Part shown: in pieces, positions 60,240 through 64,000 of the stretch | Layout of the letters: each line of letters begins with the position of its first letter | Numbering within the stretch: position 1 is the stretch's first letter | Assembly: GCA_900708905.1 (NCBI GenBank) | Contig: CAADRB010000015.1 | Location: 2,430,199 to 2,494,198, forward strand | DNA from: Hymenolepis diminuta | Taxonomy: Eukaryota > Platyhelminthes > Cestoda > Cyclophyllidea > Hymenolepididae | Length of the DNA: 64,000 nucleotides | Reading direction: 5' to 3' | Made by a program: the position numbers and the translations under genes | Notes under the pieces: model-generated | The model's input: only the letters and a program-made list of their open reading frames with translations | Told to the model about the DNA's origin: nothing | Database searches by the model: none

Positions 60240-61818
60240 GGCGCATTGAAAGTGGGTAACTCATGGAAATAGGGATGAATAAACTTCCACTACTGCAGAG
60301 ATGGTGTCACTTCATATTTGTGGTAGCATCTCAAATTAATAAGACTGGGAAGTTCTGCCTCATTTAAAACGCAAATTATGTCCCGGGAACTCCTTTATTA
60401 GTTGGCAAAACTGAGAAGACTCCCGACAGACGGCTATTTTTGTGCCTTAATCGAATTGGCGCATTGAGGCGGTTCCCATCTTTCCGACTTTGGGATACAA
60501 TAAGGTTAGCATTTTAGCGGCATGAGGTGGTCGGGTGTTGAACCATCTCAGGTTTTACGAATGGCATCATGATATAGAGAACGTTCTAGAAGCGACAAAA
60601 AGCTCTAATAAACAGTTGCTACAGAAGCGTTAACTAGTAGCTCTGACCTAACCAATCTTAGCCTAATCTACTGGTTAATCAGAAGGAAATAGTTAGTGGG
60701 TTTGGAAACAAGACCCACTAACTGTCAGCCATCACTGTCACTAAATGTGCTCACATAAGCATCGACCTCATGATCTCTAATTTGACACGTCCACATTGAC
60801 CACTTTGTCATCAACTGGTGAACTTGTTTATCTTGGGAAGAGAATAACGGCATCTTAGGGTCAGTCTAGCTGGAACTCGCATTCTACAAACCTTTGACAA
60901 TTTATAACCAATATGGTTGTCAATTTCGTTCAGCAGATATTTGCCAAGGAGTTTCAAATCTGTAACATTTGACTTGACAAAAGTTCACGATGATCGCGAA
61001 GTCACAACCAAAGTACTATCAATTCACGGAGCTTAATCTCTCCAGAGGGGGAAGAGGAGCAATGCAGCGACATTTCTAAATGTGTTTAAACATTTTGCCT
61101 TCTGATCATTACTCATGTAATTTCTTACAGATTTGTAAATCTTTCTGGCTTATGAGATATTAATTACTATTCACTCTAAACTTACTACTGCGTCTATGAA
61201 ATTACCGTTCTATGCGACTAATATGGCTTCTTGGTCAATACATACCAGTCTGTCGCATCAATCTATCAGGTCTTCTACCTCTGGCTTGAAGACTTATCCC
61301 TCTAGGTATACCGAGTGGTACCTTAACATTACAAATGATGACTCGGATAGCCATTTCAATGAGAATGGATAAAAATGACTTACGTCACTGCATCATCAAA
61401 GCAGTTGTGATTCTCCAAACGCCTAAAGCAATTCCCCCATGTCAACGTAATCACCAAGCAGAGCCATCTGCAATCAACGGAAAACAGATGGATAATAAAA
61501 CCGATGTCGCCCTTACTTGACCTAGCAGGATGCCTCTAACTAAATAATTAGAGCGATGCATATCTTAGAGGGCTACTGTCTTAGATGAAAGGATGTTGGA
61601 AACTCCAAACAGTAGCAATCTCCTTGATTAAAGTTCAAACATACCTCAGAACTGTTAGAAGAAAAGAGTGCGTCCTCATATCTTGTAACACCATTTCTTC
61701 AACAAGATTATTTTATTCGTTTTATCCACAAAAACATGATTATTAAAGACATTTTCCTACAAAAGGATTATATTTCATACACTTTAGGAATTGTCAAAAA
61801 TAGACAATTCTCTAACTT

Positions 61819-63131
61819 TTATCGGAACGTCATTGATAACTCAGGAAGCAGGAATCTTCTGTAAGCTCCCAGTGATGGTAGTGTAGGCTCTTGAGGTGCG
61901 TAGCCTTCCACATGCAGCTTCTCCTTGATGGCCTTTCTTGACGTGCTTGAGAGAAAGGTGACAGCATCGTTCTTTGAAAGCTATCAAAACAAAAGCAACA
62001 AATTTAAGCTACTTATTGCAAGTAGGAAGAAAAAACCAAAAGCTTACAACATCGACGATGTTTTGGAGGAAGGCATATGGACTTCGAGGTGATATTTGAT
62101 GGGCAGGCTGTTGAGCATAGAGTACAACTAAGTCTTGGAGGAGTTTTGCATCCAAACTTGTAATCAGGAGTTTGGGAGAACTTGACAAAAGCTGTAAGAA
62201 CATAAAAATAAGAGGAGCTTTATCATCAAATTCTGGATTGTGGTGGATGACACAAACTGGAAATCCCATATAAACAGCCACTCGACTAGATAACCAATCT
62301 GTTCGGATAGTTTCCTCCTGTAACGTTTGTCACTTTATGAATGTCTTTAACTGTTGAAAGTGGATACCTATACCTTTATCTCCCATAACGAATCAGCGAT
62401 GATACCATTTCCAAAGGCCTCTAATGTCTTAAACCTGAACATACGATTAACTAATACTTTATATTTACTGCAGAACCGTTGTGAATGAATTAGTTGAACT
62501 TAGAACAAATTGAACCGTAGTAGTCGATTGCTTTTAAAGACTAATAAGATATTCAGCCGGATATTTGGTAAAAGTTCTTTAGAAAATCCTTTCTATCAAT
62601 TAAAATTGAGCATCTACCATTTAGAGACTTTCGGCCGACTGCTTCTTACATAATTAGCCATTCCATCGGCTGGATTTCGATTAGCACACTTCGATGATAA
62701 TACGATGTCCACAATTGCTAGAAAATATCTTTTTTATTCAGTAAAGGCTCATATTTACCTATAAAATCCCTCACCAAAAGCATTATCAAAGCGCAGAACG
62801 AACCTCAGCAAGAAAAGCTAGAAGGGATATCGAATAGGGTAAATCATCTTTCTCATTAATTTCTTCAAGTTGCAAATTCTCCAGGACAAGCTGGTTCCAG
62901 ATAGATTCACCAAACAGAGTTCCTAAAGAGACGAAAAATAAAATAATTTACTGACAAATGAAGTTTAATATCCAAATAAAGGAATTGTTTTCTCGGTGAC
63001 TAACCTCTTCTCGGTGCTTTTACATTTAAAGCCTCCTGACTGCCCTGCTTCAACATACGACCAAGCAGAGATGAAAGTAAGATTTGAAACGGTTTTAGAG
63101 TAGAGTCCATCAAATTCGAATAAAGCGATGC
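61819..63131 (-). CDS. Unidentified helical protein, 3' six exons
   Basis: Minus-strand exons 63005-63131, 62804-62922, 62650-62717, 62374-62434, 62048-62317 and 61819-61980. All phases close, giving 268 residues up to a stop at 61819; the gene continues upstream. The sequence is rich in Leu, Ile and amphipathic helix patterns (KPFQILLSSLLGRML, PYSISLLAFLAEQLW, EIQPMEWLIMFKTLEAFGNG, APLIFMFLQLLSSSPKLLIT) and ends in PSLGAYRRFLLPELSMTFR. This looks like HEAT-type repeats or another all-helical scaffold. I see no catalytic motif, signal peptide or clear membrane segment, and do not recognise the family. A first exon starting at 63188 (MIKFIAIMVVF) is possible, but that hydrophobic stretch reads like intron before the TTGCAG acceptor. 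Confidence 0.7.
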
Positions 63132-63189
63132 CTGCAACTTAAAAGAGTGAAGAATAAATACAACCATAATTGCGATAAACTTTATCATT

Positions 63190-64000
63190 GTTATTTGTAA
63201 TTTTTATACCATCATTATGGGATGAGGAAAGCTAGCTTTACGTTTATTAAAACGAAAAATGTATAATCGACCATTAGTGTGTACAAAAATTCAATCAAGA
63301 TGGATTATTGATTCGGTCACTGTATGCGAGTCAGTAGGTTTCACTTATGTGCTATCGCTACACAAAACTTACATAATAGCGGCGATACTATTTGGACCAT
63401 ATGCACATCTACCAAGTTTGATAAGAAGACAGATCAACCCCAACCTAACTGTTCAATAGTTGAATGATCACATGTGTTTTCTCTAAGCCCAACATAAATT
63501 TTGAGATGGACTAGGCCGTTATTTTGGCAGTATATATTTAATAAACACTTCAAACCTTTAAATAGAAATCACATTTTGGCGACTCCTCGTAAGAAGGCCA
63601 GGGTCCCATTTGCAGTCCATTGGGAGCATGTAATAGTAAAAGGGCTGCAGAGCAACATGCTCTTTGAGAAACCATCGCTACTGTCCTTCCACGAATGGAA
63701 TGTAGGAGTACGTCAGGAATGGTAAATATTGGCTGAGAGGAGAACAAAGTATAAATAAAGTGAAAAATAATACAAACAAACGCAATTATTATTTATTCTC
63801 CGTAGCCAAAGCATTTATTTGAGCGGAACAAATGTTATATATGACGTGGGGATAATATTTTTAAATTTTACTGATTTTGTACAACAGCCATTTTTAAATG
63901 CTTAGAAAACCACTTTAGACTCACGTCTATTCAAAGAGGTGAAACATAATGTCTAACTTTAACAAGGTTTGAATACGGACGATAAGTAGCTCAGATAAAG
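63190..64000. other. Upstream part of the unidentified gene, exons not placed
   Basis: Further 5' exons of the minus-strand gene probably lie here or beyond the window, but none closes phase with the exon at 63005-63131. A 74-codon plus-strand frame at 63501-63725 has no recognised motif. Confidence 0.4.

Larger units (their letters stand above)
59768..61818. other. RAD21 3' UTR and intergenic stretch
   Basis: Starts with the RAD21 3' UTR, which includes an (AT)8 run at 59977-59992 and a candidate poly(A) signal at 60234-60239. Beyond that I see no gene, RNA or transposon. Confidence 0.6.

Noticed and set aside
62650..62717. Alternative reading of this exon beginning IVDIVLSSKCANRN
   Set aside because: It looks protein-like, but its phase fits neither the previous exon end (phase 0) nor the next exon start, while the frame starting QLWTSYY fits both.
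1..64000. CRISPR array, bacterial operon or phage content
   Set aside because: No regularly spaced direct repeats, no prokaryotic gene families, and all recognised genes are spliced eukaryotic genes.

Overview
The window is eukaryotic nuclear DNA from a small-bodied invertebrate, most likely a parasitic flatworm (tapeworm or fluke). The evidence is AT-rich DNA, spliced genes that mix very short introns (34-76 nt) with introns of 1-2.4 kb, a degraded Gypsy-type retroelement whose gag and protease pieces look like flatworm copies, and a decayed mariner element. The genes all read with the standard genetic code. The species call is inference, since no rRNA or mitochondrial marker is present.

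Layout. 1-8660: no gene recognised. 8731-14521 (minus): the complete RNA polymerase II subunit RPB2 in seven coding exons. 14522-23926: no gene recognised, with dispersed repeats. 23927-25663 (minus): glutamate dehydrogenase in four exons. 25700-41580: gene-poor and repeat-rich. It holds a possible nested transposon (26771-27629), two small coding-like pieces (29340-29870), the Gypsy remnant (29920-31000) and a coding-like island of unknown identity (34550-37480). 41602-49894: a compact cluster of STUB1/CHIP (plus), TOPORS-like RING E3 ligase (plus, only 220 bp further on) and RPA2 (minus, convergent with TOPORS). 49895-54150: no gene, second copy of a dispersed repeat. 54191-59767 (plus): cohesin subunit RAD21 in seven exons, with a tRNA-like SINE candidate in intron 3 and an antisense mariner in intron 6. 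61819-63131 (minus): the 3' six exons of a helical protein I could not identify.

The recognised genes are housekeeping nuclear functions: transcription (RPB2), DNA replication and repair (RPA2), sister chromatid cohesion (RAD21), ubiquitin and SUMO ligation (STUB1, TOPORS), plus one mitochondrial enzyme (GDH). Nothing suggests an operon-like pathway. The STUB1-TOPORS spacing is tight enough that co-transcription with spliced-leader trans-splicing is worth testing. I did not find a clearly new biological system. The most open items are the unidentified gene at 61819-63131, the coding-like island at 34550-37480, the apparent doubling of a helical domain in TOPORS and the nested repeat at 26680-27750.

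All exon boundaries were placed by eye from GT/AG signals, reading phase and family conservation. Phases close in every gene reported as complete.
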